From Faucicola mancuniensis (GTDB lineage: Bacteria > Pseudomonadota > Gammaproteobacteria > Pseudomonadales > Moraxellaceae): a stretch of 64,000 nucleotides of DNA. Made by a program: the position numbers and the translations under genes. The notes beneath the pieces were generated by a model that did not search any database, was not told the DNA's origin, and worked only from the letters and a program-made list of their open reading frames with translations. Positions 1 to 9,202 of this stretch are shown piece by piece (the stretch's first letter is position 1; every line of letters begins with the position of its first letter). The stretch covers positions 2,356,001 to 2,420,000 of the forward strand of contig NZ_CP171363.1 of NCBI RefSeq assembly GCF_046523945.1, in the 5' to 3' direction.

Positions 1-1132
1 CTGCACCAATCACGCCAGCTTTACTTAACGCATAATTGGTCTGTCCCAAATTACCCGCAATCCCACTAATAGACGCAACGCCCACGATACGAGCATTGGC
101 GTTTAACGCATTGTTGGCAAGTAAATATTTGTTGATTTGTTCTTCGGCATTGAGATTGATGTTCATAACCAAATCCCACATTTTTTCATCCATTTTGGCA
201 AGGGTCTTATCACGAGTCACCCCAGCATTATGGATAATCGCATCAAGTCCGCCACGCTTTTTGGCAATTTCGGCAATTTTTTCGCCAGCATTGTCGGCTG
301 TAATATCAAGTGTCAAGGTCGCACCGCCGATTTCACCTGCGACTTTTTGTAAGTCGGCTTGTTGTTGAGCCACGTCAAGGCAAATCACAAATGCCCCATC
401 ACGAGCCAATACTTTGGCAATCGCTTCGCCAATGCCACGGCTTGCCCCTGTTACGAGCATGGTTTTGCCTGCCAACGGTTTTTGCCAGTTTACATCAACC
501 AATTCGCCTTTGCCAACTCGCACCACCTGTCCAGACACATACGCCGAACGTGGCGATGCAAAAAAGCGTAAGGTGGATTCCAAATTTGCCAAGCCGTCTT
601 TATCAACATAAACCAATTGAGCGGTAATGCCACGTTTGAACTCTTTGCCAACTGATTTGACAAAGCCTTCAAGCCCACGTTGCACGGCAGATTGCTCAAC
701 GCTGTCGCATTTTTCAGGGGGTAAACCGACTACGATGACACGACCTGATTTTTCAATAGAACGGGCGATTGGGTGAAAAAAGTTGTAAACTTGTTTTAAT
801 TCTGCGACATTGCCAATGCCAGTTGCGTCAAAAATCGCCACTTTATAAAGAGCGTCCGCCACAAAGTTTTTGGCGGTGATATGATTGGCAGTGATGGCAG
901 TTTGGGCGGTTTTTTCGCTATCAAGGTAAACATCGGCTTTGACATTGCTCAAAAATTCGGCGATTGCACCGCTTGCGATGGCGTTTTGGCTCGCCCCAAA
1001 CAGTACCGAACCTGTAATCGGTGCTTGACCGTCTTTGTAACGTTCAAGGGCGACAGGCATTGGCAAGCCTAAGTTCTGGGCGACTTTTTTACCCATCGGT
1101 GATTGCACAAAATCAGAATAACGGTCAGACAT
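1..1132 (-). CDS. 3-oxoacyl-ACP reductase, long SDR form (C-terminus off window)
   Basis: NADPH-dependent reductase of the short-chain dehydrogenase superfamily, in the long FabG-like form of about 450 residues. 377 codons are present and the C-terminus lies left of the window. The N-terminal ~190 residues are a degenerate extra domain. The active SDR domain follows, with the cofactor loop TGASRGIGEA, an HNAGVTRD segment, a VASISG serine and the catalytic YALSK tyrosine/lysine close to the edge. The start is the ATG at 1132, preceded by AAGGA. It is divergent from a FadI-like thiolase across 251 bp, so the two probably act in the same acyl-chain pathway. The exact substrate cannot be read from sequence. 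Confidence 0.85.
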   Translation of the reverse strand, partial: MSDRYSDFVQSPMGKKVAQNLGLPMPVALERYKDGQAPITGSVLFGASQNAIASGAIAEFLSNVKADVYLDSEKTAQTAITANHITAKNFVADALYKVAIFDATGIGNVAELKQVYNFFHPIARSIEKSGRVIVVGLPPEKCDSVEQSAVQRGLEGFVKSVGKEFKRGITAQLVYVDKDGLANLESTLRFFASPRSAYVSGQVVRVGKGELVDVNWQKPLAGKTMLVTGASRGIGEAIAKVLARDGAFVICLDVAQQQADLQKVAGEIGGATLTLDITADNAGEKIAEIAKKRGGLDAIIHNAGVTRDKTLAKMDEKMWDLVMNINLNAEEQINKYLLANNALNANARIVGVASISGIAGNLGQTNYALSKAGVIGA

Positions 1133-1383
1133 GGTTGTTTCCTTTTTTAAAAAATGAAAATAAGAAATCATTATACGTTAATTTTTGCCAAAATTGCCAC
1201 AAAAAAACGGTTAAAATATTGTATAACAACAAAAAATTATGTATTTTATAAAAATATATAAAATTTTGTTATATTTTGGCGTAATTGATAAAATTTTCTC
1301 AAAATTTGTGTTAAACTTAGTTTTACGTTAATTTCAACACATTTTTAACACAAACTATTTTTCACACAAATAAGGATAAAATA
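1133..1383. promoter_or_regulatory. Divergent promoter region with an 11-bp direct repeat
   Basis: A very AT-rich gap between the reductase and thiolase starts, so it must hold promoters for both. The 11-mer TACGTTAATTT occurs twice in the same orientation (1174-1184 and 1324-1334), one copy nearer each gene. The spacing of about 150 bp would suit a regulator bound at both sites. No regulator gene lies next to it. Confidence 0.4.
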
Positions 1384-2676
1384 ATGAACCAACAAACCCT
1401 ACGCAAAGTCGCCATTTTGGGCGGAAATCGTATTCCATTCGCACGTTCAAACGGTGTATACGCCAATGCAAGCAACTCTGATATGCTGACTGCAAGTTTA
1501 AACGGCTTGGTAGAACGCTACGATTTGCAAGGCGAACGTATCGGTGAAGTAGTCGCAGGTGCAGTGATTAAATTAAGCCGTGATATCAATCTAACTCGTG
1601 AATGTGTGCTAGGCACTGCCCTACACCCAACCACGCCAGCGTATGACATCTCGCAAGCGTGCGGTACAGGCTTACAAGCCACCTTTGCGGTGAGTAACAA
1701 AATCGCCTTAGGCTTAATTGATTCTGCGATTGCTGGCGGTGTGGACACCACATCTGACGCACCGCTTGGCATTGGTGATGGCTTGCGTAAGGCTTTGTTA
1801 AAATTAAACAACGCCAAAACCAATAAACAACGCCTACAAGCCTTGTTAAGCATTAATCCAAAAGATTTGATTGACGCACCGCAAAATGGCGAGCCACGCA
1901 CACATTTGTCTATGGGTGAACACCAAGCGATTACCGCACTTGAGTGGGGAGTTACTCGTGAAGAACAGGACGAATTGGCATTTAACAGCCATAAAAATTT
2001 GGCTCGTGCCTATGATGAAGGATTTTTTGACGATTTAATCACGCCGTTTAAAGGCTTAACTCGTGATAATAACTTGCGTGCTGACATTTCTATGGAAAAA
2101 TTGGCAAGCCTAAAACCTGTCTTTGGCAAAAAAAATGCCAACCCAACCATGACCGCAGGTAACTCAACGCCATTGACAGACGGTGCGTCATGCGTGCTAT
2201 TGTCAAGCGAAGACTGGGCAAAAGCTCATAATTTGACACCACTTGCCTACATCACCCACCAAGAAACTGCCGCCGTTGATTTTGTTGGCAAAAACGGTGT
2301 GAAAGAAGGTTTATTGATGGCGCCTGCCTATGCTGTGCCAAGAATGTTGGCTCGTGCAGGCTTGACATTGCAAGACTTTGATTTTTATGAAATTCATGAA
2401 GCTTTTGCCAGCCAAGTATTATCCACCTTAAAAGCGTGGGAAGACGAAACATTCTGCAAAGAGCGTTTAGGATTAGATAAAGCCTTAGGGTCAATTGACC
2501 GTAGCAAACTAAACGTAAACGGTTCGTCTTTGGCGGCAGGTCACCCATTTGCGGCGACTGGCGGACGCATTTTGGCAACTACCGCAAAATTGCTAGACAA
2601 AAAAGGCGGTGGTCGTGCGTTGGTATCCATCTGTGCCGCAGGTGGACAAGGCGTTGTGGCGATTTTGGAAAGATAA
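1384..2676 (+). CDS. Acetyl-CoA C-acyltransferase (FadI-like thiolase)
   Basis: Thiolase that cleaves or forms 3-ketoacyl-CoA. The 430-residue length is typical of the FadI-type beta subunit. The acylated cysteine is C93 in SQACGTGLQA. The catalytic histidines are H338 in EIHEAFA and H387 in AAGHPFAATGG, and the second cysteine is C417 in CAAGGQG. The start at 1384 has AAGGA a few bases upstream. A strong terminator follows directly, so it is probably a single-gene unit. Fatty-acid degradation and short-chain acetyl-CoA acetyltransferase roles cannot be separated by motif alone. Confidence 0.88.
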   Translation: MNQQTLRKVAILGGNRIPFARSNGVYANASNSDMLTASLNGLVERYDLQGERIGEVVAGAVIKLSRDINLTRECVLGTALHPTTPAYDISQACGTGLQATFAVSNKIALGLIDSAIAGGVDTTSDAPLGIGDGLRKALLKLNNAKTNKQRLQALLSINPKDLIDAPQNGEPRTHLSMGEHQAITALEWGVTREEQDELAFNSHKNLARAYDEGFFDDLITPFKGLTRDNNLRADISMEKLASLKPVFGKKNANPTMTAGNSTPLTDGASCVLLSSEDWAKAHNLTPLAYITHQETAAVDFVGKNGVKEGLLMAPAYAVPRMLARAGLTLQDFDFYEIHEAFASQVLSTLKAWEDETFCKERLGLDKALGSIDRSKLNVNGSSLAAGHPFAATGGRILATTAKLLDKKGGGRALVSICAAGGQGVVAILER

Positions 2677-2693
2677 TCGTTTAAAATGATAAT

Positions 2694-2729
2694 AAAAAAG
2701 CCTTAGATTGTTGTAAGGCTTTTTTATTT
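2694..2729 (+). terminator. Intrinsic terminator after the thiolase gene
   Basis: A perfect 12-bp stem (2694-2705 with 2714-2725, core AGCCTTA/TAAGGCT), an 8-nt loop and a T-rich tail, 17 bp after the thiolase stop codon. Confidence 0.9.
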
Positions 2730-2801
2730 TGATGTTTCTTTGCTTATAAAATTTGATTATACTAAAATGTCAAAATAAACCTTTAAAATAGATGATTTCT
2801 C

Positions 2802-3473
2802 ATGCTCAGCTTTAACAACCTAAGCCTTATTTTACCCAATCAAAAAACCGCCATTTATCCGACCACAGGGCAGATTTTACCCAATCAGTTTATCGTTTTG
2901 ACAGGCTCATCTGGCAGTGGTAAGTCATTGTTGCTTAGGCTATTTTCATCATTATTAGCATCGACCACTGGCACAATCACTTGGCAAAATCAAACTTTGG
3001 ATAACTTAACACCAAGCATTTGGCGGTCGCACATTGGTTTTGTACAACAGCACAGCGAACTGATTGATGATACTGTACAAAACAATTTAGCCCTGCCCTA
3101 TCATTTTAATTTTTATAAAAATCAAACATTTAACCCAAAATTTCACCTTGATTATTTAACACAACTGAACAAACCTGCCGATTTTTTACAAAAAAATAGC
3201 CAAGAATTATCAGGTGGCGAACGTCAAATCGTCAATCTGTTGCGGTGTTTGCAACTTAATCCACAACTTTTGTTGTTAGATGAACCGACTTCGGCACTTG
3301 ACCCTGTCAGTGCGGTGTTGGTAGAAAATTTGTTGTTAAAATGGCAACACAGTAATCCAACGACCATGCCAAGAAGTGTGTTGTGGATTAGCCACGACCC
3401 CATGCAGTTACAGCGATTGCGTGAGCAAGGGGCGAGCCATTGGACGATGGATAATGGGGTGTTGTTATGTTAA
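2802..3473 (+). CDS. fetA: ABC transporter ATP-binding protein, FetA-like
   Basis: ATPase of a FetAB-type exporter, a family linked to iron export and oxidative-stress tolerance in E. coli. In its 223 residues it has Walker A GSSGSGKS (35-42), the signature LSGGERQ (136-142) and Walker B LLLLDEP (156-162). It is short for an ABC ATPase, which is usual for this family. Its 3' end overlaps the permease gene by 7 bp, which indicates translational coupling. The fetA name rests mainly on the neighbouring FetB-type permease. The ribosome-binding site is weak. Confidence 0.8.
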   Translation: MLSFNNLSLILPNQKTAIYPTTGQILPNQFIVLTGSSGSGKSLLLRLFSSLLASTTGTITWQNQTLDNLTPSIWRSHIGFVQQHSELIDDTVQNNLALPYHFNFYKNQTFNPKFHLDYLTQLNKPADFLQKNSQELSGGERQIVNLLRCLQLNPQLLLLDEPTSALDPVSAVLVENLLLKWQHSNPTTMPRSVLWISHDPMQLQRLREQGASHWTMDNGVLLC

Positions 3474-4255
3474 TATTGGGCGTGGTTTTTTTAAGTATTT
3501 GGCAAGTATTGCTTGCGTGCAGTTTGATTATACTATTAATTATTGTTTCATATTTTTTTAAATTAAATTTAATCAAAGTGATTGTTATCGCCAGTTTTCG
3601 CACGGTGTTGCAGTTAAGTTTGATTGGCTTGGTGTTGGCATGGATTTTTGCACGAGAGCAATGGTACGAAGTATTGGCGATTTTAACTGTGATGACCTTG
3701 GTAGCGTGTTTTTCTGCCAAAGACCGTGTCAAAAAACCGTACAAAGGTTTGTTATTTGACACATTGATTGCCATCGGTGTGAGTGGTTGGGCAGTGGCGT
3801 TGTTTGGTGTGGTGGTGGTGTTACAAGATAGCACTTGGTATCGTCCGCAACTGATTATTCCGATTTTGGGGCTGATTTTGGGCAATGCTTTGACAGGCGT
3901 GTCGCTATCTATGAGCCAGTTGGTAGAGAGTTTGCACAAAGAGCGTGGACAGATTGAGGCCATGTTGTCACTTTCGGCGACGCCGTTTGAAGCGTGTCGT
4001 GAGCTGATTATTCGTGCCATTCATCAAGGTTTAATGCCGACCATTAACAGCATGATGGTGGTGGGATTGGTGAGCCTGCCTGGTATGATGACAGGGCAGA
4101 TTTTGGCGGGGGCAGACCCACAGCAAGCCGTTCGCTATCAGATTGTTACCATGTTTTTGATTGCCACAGGCAGTACGATGGGCTGTATGATGGCGTGTTT
4201 GCTGGTTTATCGGCGGTTTTTTGACAAAAGTTGGCGTTTTGTCATTCCAAAATAA
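3467..4255 (+). CDS. fetB: ABC transporter permease, FetB family
   Basis: Inner-membrane permease of 262 residues with about seven hydrophobic segments. Family-typical features are the SFRTVLQLSLIG segment near residue 45 and the C-terminal MMTGQILAGADPQQAVRYQ loop. It overlaps fetA, so the two form one exporter. The family is connected with iron efflux; this protein's substrate is inferred. Confidence 0.85.
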   Translation: MLILGVVFLSIWQVLLACSLIILLIIVSYFFKLNLIKVIVIASFRTVLQLSLIGLVLAWIFAREQWYEVLAILTVMTLVACFSAKDRVKKPYKGLLFDTLIAIGVSGWAVALFGVVVVLQDSTWYRPQLIIPILGLILGNALTGVSLSMSQLVESLHKERGQIEAMLSLSATPFEACRELIIRAIHQGLMPTINSMMVVGLVSLPGMMTGQILAGADPQQAVRYQIVTMFLIATGSTMGCMMACLLVYRRFFDKSWRFVIPK

Positions 4256-4268
4256 GCCAACAATGTGT

Positions 4269-4325
4269 AAAACTGTCATTTTTTGGCGATGAAATGTGAT
4301 GACTTTTGACAGTTTTTTATTTTTT
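4269..4325 (+). terminator. Terminator-like hairpin overlapping the next gene's start
   Basis: AAAACTGTCA (4269-4278) pairs with TGACAGTTTT (4307-4316), and a long T-rich run follows. The 28-nt loop contains both candidate start codons of the LysE-family gene (GTG 4296, ATG 4299), and the 3' arm is within its first codons. It may end the fetAB transcript, mask the downstream start, or both. The long loop lowers confidence. Confidence 0.5.
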
Positions 4326-4928
4326 TTAATCAGCACTTTGTTAATTTCGGCTGCGCCCGGTCCAAATATGCTGTTGGCATTTCAATTTGGACTAAATTAT
4401 GGATTTAAAAAAACTTTATGGACATTGGCAGGGTTAAGCGTTGGTTTGTTTTTGTTGCTTGCGGTATCGTTGTTGGGTTTGGGATTTATTAGTGAAAAAG
4501 CACCTTTTTTATTGACAATTATCAAAGTATTGGGGGCGTTATATTTGACATATTTGGGGGTAAAATCGTGGATTCATGCCAATCAAGATTTCACAACCAA
4601 TGATGTTAAAGTTGTGCCAACGCCCAGCGAATTGTTCAAAACAGGCATTTGGGTGTCATTGTCAAATCCCAAAGCGATTTTATTTTTTGCCGCATTTTTT
4701 CCAAAATTTATCAAATTTAAAGCACCTTTGATGAGCCAATATGTGATTTTGACGGTGGGGTTTTTTGCGATTGAAACACTTTGGCAAATCATTTATACCG
4801 TGAGTGGCAAACAATTGGCAAATTGGCTCAAAACAGGACATCGCCTAATGTGGCTAAATCGCTTGTGCGGTGTGGTGTTTGTGTTAATTGCACTGATGTT
4901 ATTAAGCGATGTGATTTTGCAAAAATAA
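4296..4928 (+). CDS. LysE-family amino acid/metabolite exporter
   Basis: Inner-membrane exporter of 210 residues with about six hydrophobic segments. The family motif AAPGPNMLLAFQFG is at residues 18-31, and the LSNPKAILFFAAFFPKF segment near the middle is typical of LysE/RhtB proteins. Translation may begin at GTG 4296 or ATG 4299. Both lie in the loop of a hairpin formed with the end of the fetAB unit. Substrate unknown. Confidence 0.85.
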   Translation: MMTFDSFLFFLISTLLISAAPGPNMLLAFQFGLNYGFKKTLWTLAGLSVGLFLLLAVSLLGLGFISEKAPFLLTIIKVLGALYLTYLGVKSWIHANQDFTTNDVKVVPTPSELFKTGIWVSLSNPKAILFFAAFFPKFIKFKAPLMSQYVILTVGFFAIETLWQIIYTVSGKQLANWLKTGHRLMWLNRLCGVVFVLIALMLLSDVILQK

Positions 4929-4949
4929 TTTGTTAAAATTTTTAAACAA

Positions 4950-6245
4950 TTATAACCAACCTGCCTTTCTAAAACGATAATACAAGGTCGCACAAATCAT
5001 AAAAATCACCGCCAACAGCACGTGATAGCCATATTGCCATGACAATTCTGGCATGTTTTGAAAATTCATGCCATAAATCCCTGCCATCGCTGTCGGTACT
5101 GCCAAAATACCCGCCCAAGCGGCCAGTTTTCGCACGACTTCATTCTGTCCCATCGTTACCACCGCCATATAGGTATCCATCGCAACGCTTAACATCTCAT
5201 TTAGACCGTTGACCGCATCCAATGCTCTTAACAAATGGTCATTAACATCTCGGAAATACGGTTTTGCTTGGCTTGGAAAACTGGGCATTAAGTCATTTTT
5301 TTTGTGATTGATAAAAAAGTTACAAATATCTTGCACGGGCAAAATCACCGCACGCATATGCACCAGTTGCGATTTTAATTCGTACAGATTACGCAAAGTT
5401 TGTTTGTCAAAATTTTCTGAAAAAATTTCACGTTCTTGTTCACGCAAATAACGCCCCAATTTTTCGGTAATCGGCAAATAGTTGTCCACCACAAAGTCCA
5501 AAATGGCGTGCAACACAAAAATCGTCCCTAAACGTAAGCGTTCTGGTCTGCGATGGCAATAATCTCGCACGCTTTCATAACTGTGCGAAGCCCCTTGGCG
5601 AATGGTGATAATATATTGTTTGCCCATAAAAATGGCGGTCGTACCGTAACGAATGTTGTTATCGGTCAATTTTGCGGTACGCACCACCACGAACACGCTG
5701 TCATTGCCATAGCTTTCTACTTTGGCTCGTTGATGTTCGGCAAATGCGTCTTCTAGGGCAAGTTCGTGCAAATCAAAGGCTTCTTTCACTTCGTGAATGG
5801 TTTCGGCACTGGGGTCATGCAGTCCAACCCAAACAAACACATTGTTGTTGGTCAGCTCTCTACGCACATCGTCAAGCTCAATTTCATCAATTTTTTCGCC
5901 TGTTTTGCGTGAATACACAAAGCAATTTGCCACTTCATTTTGACCGATAAAACGGCTGTCATCAAGCTCGGCTTCTGGATTGTATTCAGGTGGCAAGCTG
6001 GTGTCCATTTCTATCGGCTCACCGTCCTCGTCCTCTTCGTAATCCTCGCCATAAATATAGCTATCTTCACCATGCAGGTCTAATTCGTCATCTTCATCAT
6101 CTTTGACAACGGTTTCTATTTCGTCAATTTTGTAAGTATCAATTTGCAAATTTTCATCATGATTGGCATGATGATTTGTGTGGTTTGATGGCGTGTCGTT
6201 GGGTGGGTTTTGGCGGTTTGTGAAATCTGAATTTTGGGTTGTCAT
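4950..6245 (-). CDS. corA: CorA-family Mg2+/Co2+ transporter
   Basis: Divalent-cation channel of 431 residues. The family signature YGMNFQNMPE sits near the C-terminus between two transmembrane segments, and the long cytoplasmic domain precedes them. The start at 6245 is chosen because GAGG lies 8 bp upstream; a longer reading to 6344 lacks support. Before the CorA core is a strongly acidic, low-complexity region of about 60 residues rich in Asp and Glu (DEDDELD, YEEDEDGE), which standard CorA proteins lack. Divergent from hisZ. Confidence 0.9.
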   Translation of the reverse strand: MTTQNSDFTNRQNPPNDTPSNHTNHHANHDENLQIDTYKIDEIETVVKDDEDDELDLHGEDSYIYGEDYEEDEDGEPIEMDTSLPPEYNPEAELDDSRFIGQNEVANCFVYSRKTGEKIDEIELDDVRRELTNNNVFVWVGLHDPSAETIHEVKEAFDLHELALEDAFAEHQRAKVESYGNDSVFVVVRTAKLTDNNIRYGTTAIFMGKQYIITIRQGASHSYESVRDYCHRRPERLRLGTIFVLHAILDFVVDNYLPITEKLGRYLREQEREIFSENFDKQTLRNLYELKSQLVHMRAVILPVQDICNFFINHKKNDLMPSFPSQAKPYFRDVNDHLLRALDAVNGLNEMLSVAMDTYMAVVTMGQNEVVRKLAAWAGILAVPTAMAGIYGMNFQNMPELSWQYGYHVLLAVIFMICATLYYRFRKAGWL

Positions 6246-6400
6246 AGCCAAAACCTCGCAATAAAAAAAAAGAACTATTTTAACAAAATTTTGCACATTT
6301 GTCATAGTTACAAAAAAATAAAAAATCGCATAATCTTTTGCCAATGTGATTTTGCTATGTTACAATAAAAAGGAAAAGTTTCAAATTTTATTCTTTACTT
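6246..6400. promoter_or_regulatory. Divergent corA/hisZ intergenic region
   Basis: A 155-bp AT-rich gap between oppositely oriented starts, which must contain both promoters. No clear operator or leader structure is visible. Confidence 0.4.
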
Positions 6401-7717
6401 TTGGAATCCATTGTGAATAACCCAACCCCTAACAGCCCGACAAATGCCCTAAATTTACAAAATTTTAGCCATTTTTTTAGCCTTTCTGACCACAATCTTA
6501 GTCCACAAACTTCCGACACTTGGCTACTGCCTGACGGTGTGATGGATTTATTACCCACCGAAGCTTTTAAACAAGAAAATTTACGCCATGAGTTATTAAA
6601 CGTTTTGATGACGCATGGCTATGAGCCAATCAGTCCGCCACTCATTGAATATACCGAGAGTCTGCTCGGACACGCCACCGAAGATTTAAAACGCCAAACC
6701 TTTAAAATCATTGACCAATTGACAGGGCGTATGATGGGCGTGCGTGCCGATATGACCCCACAAATTGCCCGTATCGATGCCAATATGACACAAAAATTTG
6801 GCACGAATGTTGGGCGTTATTGTTATACAGGTCATGTGGTTTATACCTTACCAAAGGGTTTGTTTGGCTCTCGCATTCCCTTGCAGTTAGGGGCGGAGAT
6901 TTTTGGCGAAAGTGGCTTAAATGCGGATTTAGAGCTGTTAAACGTGCTGTTAAATCTGTTAAAAACTGGCAAAATTATTGACAATTGTCATATTGATATC
7001 GGTCATGTGGCAATTTTTGAAACCTTGTGTCAGCTTGCCAATTTACCACTTGCGTTAAAAGAAAAATTCGTTACCTTATATGCCAACAAAGCCTTGCCAG
7101 AATTACAAGCCTTGTGTCAAGATTTGGCAAATGTTGACAATGAAGCTATCAAAACTTATGCCCACGATTTTTATATTTTGGGGCAATATGCCAATAATTT
7201 ACAACAATTGTTCGATAATTTTTCACCAAATGCCAAGCAAAATTTGACAATTAAACAAGCGATTGATGATTTGACCCAATTGGTTGATTTTTTAGCCACG
7301 TCAAAGATGGGTATTAGCATTGATGTATCGGCGGTGCAAGGTTATCATTATCATACAGGCGTGGTGTTTAATGTGTATGTGGCAAATGAGTCGTTGCCGA
7401 TTGTGCGTGGCGGTCGCTTTGTCAATCAATATGTGAGCGAAACTCGCCATGCGACAGGCTTTAGCTGTGATTTGACCCGTTGGCAAAATCATATTGAATC
7501 GGTCAAAAAATCGTTGGTGGTTGTGCCGTTTGAGTTTAGCAGTATGTTAGCGGATAAAAATCATCAATCTTATCAATCGCTTAACCAAACCATTCAAAAC
7601 TTGCGAGAGCAAGGCGTTGCGGTTGTTGTGGCATTGTCTGAACAAGACCAACCCAAAGCCACGCACCAGTTACAATGGCTTAATCATTCATGGCAACAAG
7701 TGGCGATTGATTGTTAA
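6401..7717 (+). CDS. hisZ: ATP phosphoribosyltransferase regulatory subunit
   Basis: HisZ, a catalytically inactive HisRS paralogue that pairs with short HisG in the first step of histidine synthesis. The class II tRNA-synthetase-like segments are LPDGVMDLLP (residues 43-52), GYEPISPPLIEY and GVRADMTPQIARIDA. It lacks a tRNA anticodon-binding domain. The start is TTG 6401 or GTG 6413; both are in frame and near an AGGAAAAG box. It lies directly before purA, as in Acinetobacter, so both are probably co-transcribed. Confidence 0.9.
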   Translation: MESIVNNPTPNSPTNALNLQNFSHFFSLSDHNLSPQTSDTWLLPDGVMDLLPTEAFKQENLRHELLNVLMTHGYEPISPPLIEYTESLLGHATEDLKRQTFKIIDQLTGRMMGVRADMTPQIARIDANMTQKFGTNVGRYCYTGHVVYTLPKGLFGSRIPLQLGAEIFGESGLNADLELLNVLLNLLKTGKIIDNCHIDIGHVAIFETLCQLANLPLALKEKFVTLYANKALPELQALCQDLANVDNEAIKTYAHDFYILGQYANNLQQLFDNFSPNAKQNLTIKQAIDDLTQLVDFLATSKMGISIDVSAVQGYHYHTGVVFNVYVANESLPIVRGGRFVNQYVSETRHATGFSCDLTRWQNHIESVKKSLVVVPFEFSSMLADKNHQSYQSLNQTIQNLREQGVAVVVALSEQDQPKATHQLQWLNHSWQQVAIDC

Positions 7718-7819
7718 TTTTTAAATATTTATTAAAAACCTGTAAAATTTTACTGCGTAATGTTGTGAATACAGGCTCTTGATTTTTTCTTTACTTTTTT
7801 AAGGCAAATGAGGTGTCCA

Positions 7820-9109
7820 ATGGGAAAGAATGTTGTGGTTTTAGGTAGCCAATGGGGTGATGAGGGCAAAGGCAAAATCGTTGATTTGCTGACCGAAAAA
7901 GCCAGTGCGGTAGCTCGTTATCAAGGCGGTCATAATGCAGGTCATACGCTGGTGGTTGGCGGTAAAAAAACCGTGCTGCACTTGATTCCGTCAGGGATTT
8001 TGCGTGAAGGCGTAACTTGCTATATCGGCAATGGCGTGGTGCTTGCCCCTGATGCTCTGCTAAAAGAAATGCAAGAATTGATTGATGCTGGCGTGCCTGT
8101 GCGTGAGCGTTTGCGGATTTCGCCAAACTGTCCGCTTATCATGCCACAGCACGTTGCCCTAGACCAGGCTCGTGAAATCAAACGTGGCAATGCCAAAATC
8201 GGTACAACTGGGCGTGGCATTGGCCCTGCCTATGAAGACAAGGTCGCTCGCCGTGCGTTGCGTTTTGCCGACCTATTGCGTGCAGATTTTGCCGATAAAT
8301 TAAAAGCCAATTTGGAATATCACAATTTTGCATTGACCCAATATTATGGCGTGGAAGCGGTGGATTTTGACAAAACTTTAGCCTTAGCCAATGAATGGCG
8401 TGATGCGTTAAAAGACTTGGTCGCTGATGTAACAGGCGAATTAAACACCCTTCGCAAACAAGGCAAAAACTTGATGTTTGAAGGGGCTCAAGGCACACTA
8501 CTTGACGTTGACCACGGTACTTATCCGTTTGTTACTAGCTCAAACACGACCGCAGGTGGCGTGGCGACTGGTACAGGTCTTGGCCCGCTATATTTTGATT
8601 ATGTGTTAGGCATTACCAAAGCCTATACCACCCGTGTCGGTTCAGGCCCTTTTCCAACCGAATTGTTTGATGAAACTGGGGCACATTTGGCAAAAGTCGG
8701 ACAAGAAATCGGTGCTTCTACAGGTCGTGCTAGACGTTGCGGTTGGTTTGATGCGGCGATTTTGCACCGTGCGGTGGTGTTAAATTCATTGTCGGGCATT
8801 TGTTTAACCAAACTGGACGTACTTGATGATTTGGAAGAAATCAATATTTGTACAGGTTATGAATTGCCAGAAAGCGAGTTTGATGGCGCAAGCGATGCCG
8901 AGTTTTATGAAAATGTTAAACCGATTTATGAAACTGTCAAGGGCTGGAAAACCAGCACTGTTGGTATTACCAATTTTGATGATTTACCAGAAAATGCCAA
9001 AATCTATATCAAACGCATTGCAGAAATCATTGAATGTCCGATTGATATCATCTCTACAGGCCCAGACCGTGCCGAAACTATCGTATTGCGAGACCCATAC
9101 GATGCGTAA
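7820..9109 (+). CDS. purA: Adenylosuccinate synthetase
   Basis: Joins IMP and aspartate using GTP in the first committed step to AMP. The 429 residues begin at ATG 7820, preceded by GAGGTG; an upstream in-frame ATG at 7808 has no good ribosome site. Motifs are the GTP-binding loop GSQWGDEGKGK with the catalytic Asp, GGHNAGHT with the catalytic His, TTGRGIGPAYEDK, EGAQGTLLDVDHGTYPFVT, STGRARRCGW and the C-terminal STGPDR. Complete and intact. Confidence 0.98.
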   Translation: MGKNVVVLGSQWGDEGKGKIVDLLTEKASAVARYQGGHNAGHTLVVGGKKTVLHLIPSGILREGVTCYIGNGVVLAPDALLKEMQELIDAGVPVRERLRISPNCPLIMPQHVALDQAREIKRGNAKIGTTGRGIGPAYEDKVARRALRFADLLRADFADKLKANLEYHNFALTQYYGVEAVDFDKTLALANEWRDALKDLVADVTGELNTLRKQGKNLMFEGAQGTLLDVDHGTYPFVTSSNTTAGGVATGTGLGPLYFDYVLGITKAYTTRVGSGPFPTELFDETGAHLAKVGQEIGASTGRARRCGWFDAAILHRAVVLNSLSGICLTKLDVLDDLEEINICTGYELPESEFDGASDAEFYENVKPIYETVKGWKTSTVGITNFDDLPENAKIYIKRIAEIIECPIDIISTGPDRAETIVLRDPYDA

Positions 9110-9128
9110 TTTTTAAAAAAGTATTGAT

Positions 9129-9160
9129 AAAGGACGGTTACTATCGTCCTTTATTTTTTT
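9129..9160 (+). terminator. Intrinsic terminator after purA
   Basis: Stem AAAGGACG/CGTCCTTT (9129-9136 with 9145-9152), an 8-nt loop and a T-rich tail, 20 bp after the purA stop. Confidence 0.9.
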
Positions 9161-9202
9161 TGTTTTTTAAATAGTGTGTTAATTTTTTATAAAAGGTGGT
9201 TT

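Noticed and set aside
7718..7819. Leader structure or riboswitch before purA
   Set aside because: Only a weak CCTGTA/TACAGG pairing with a 25-nt loop is visible.
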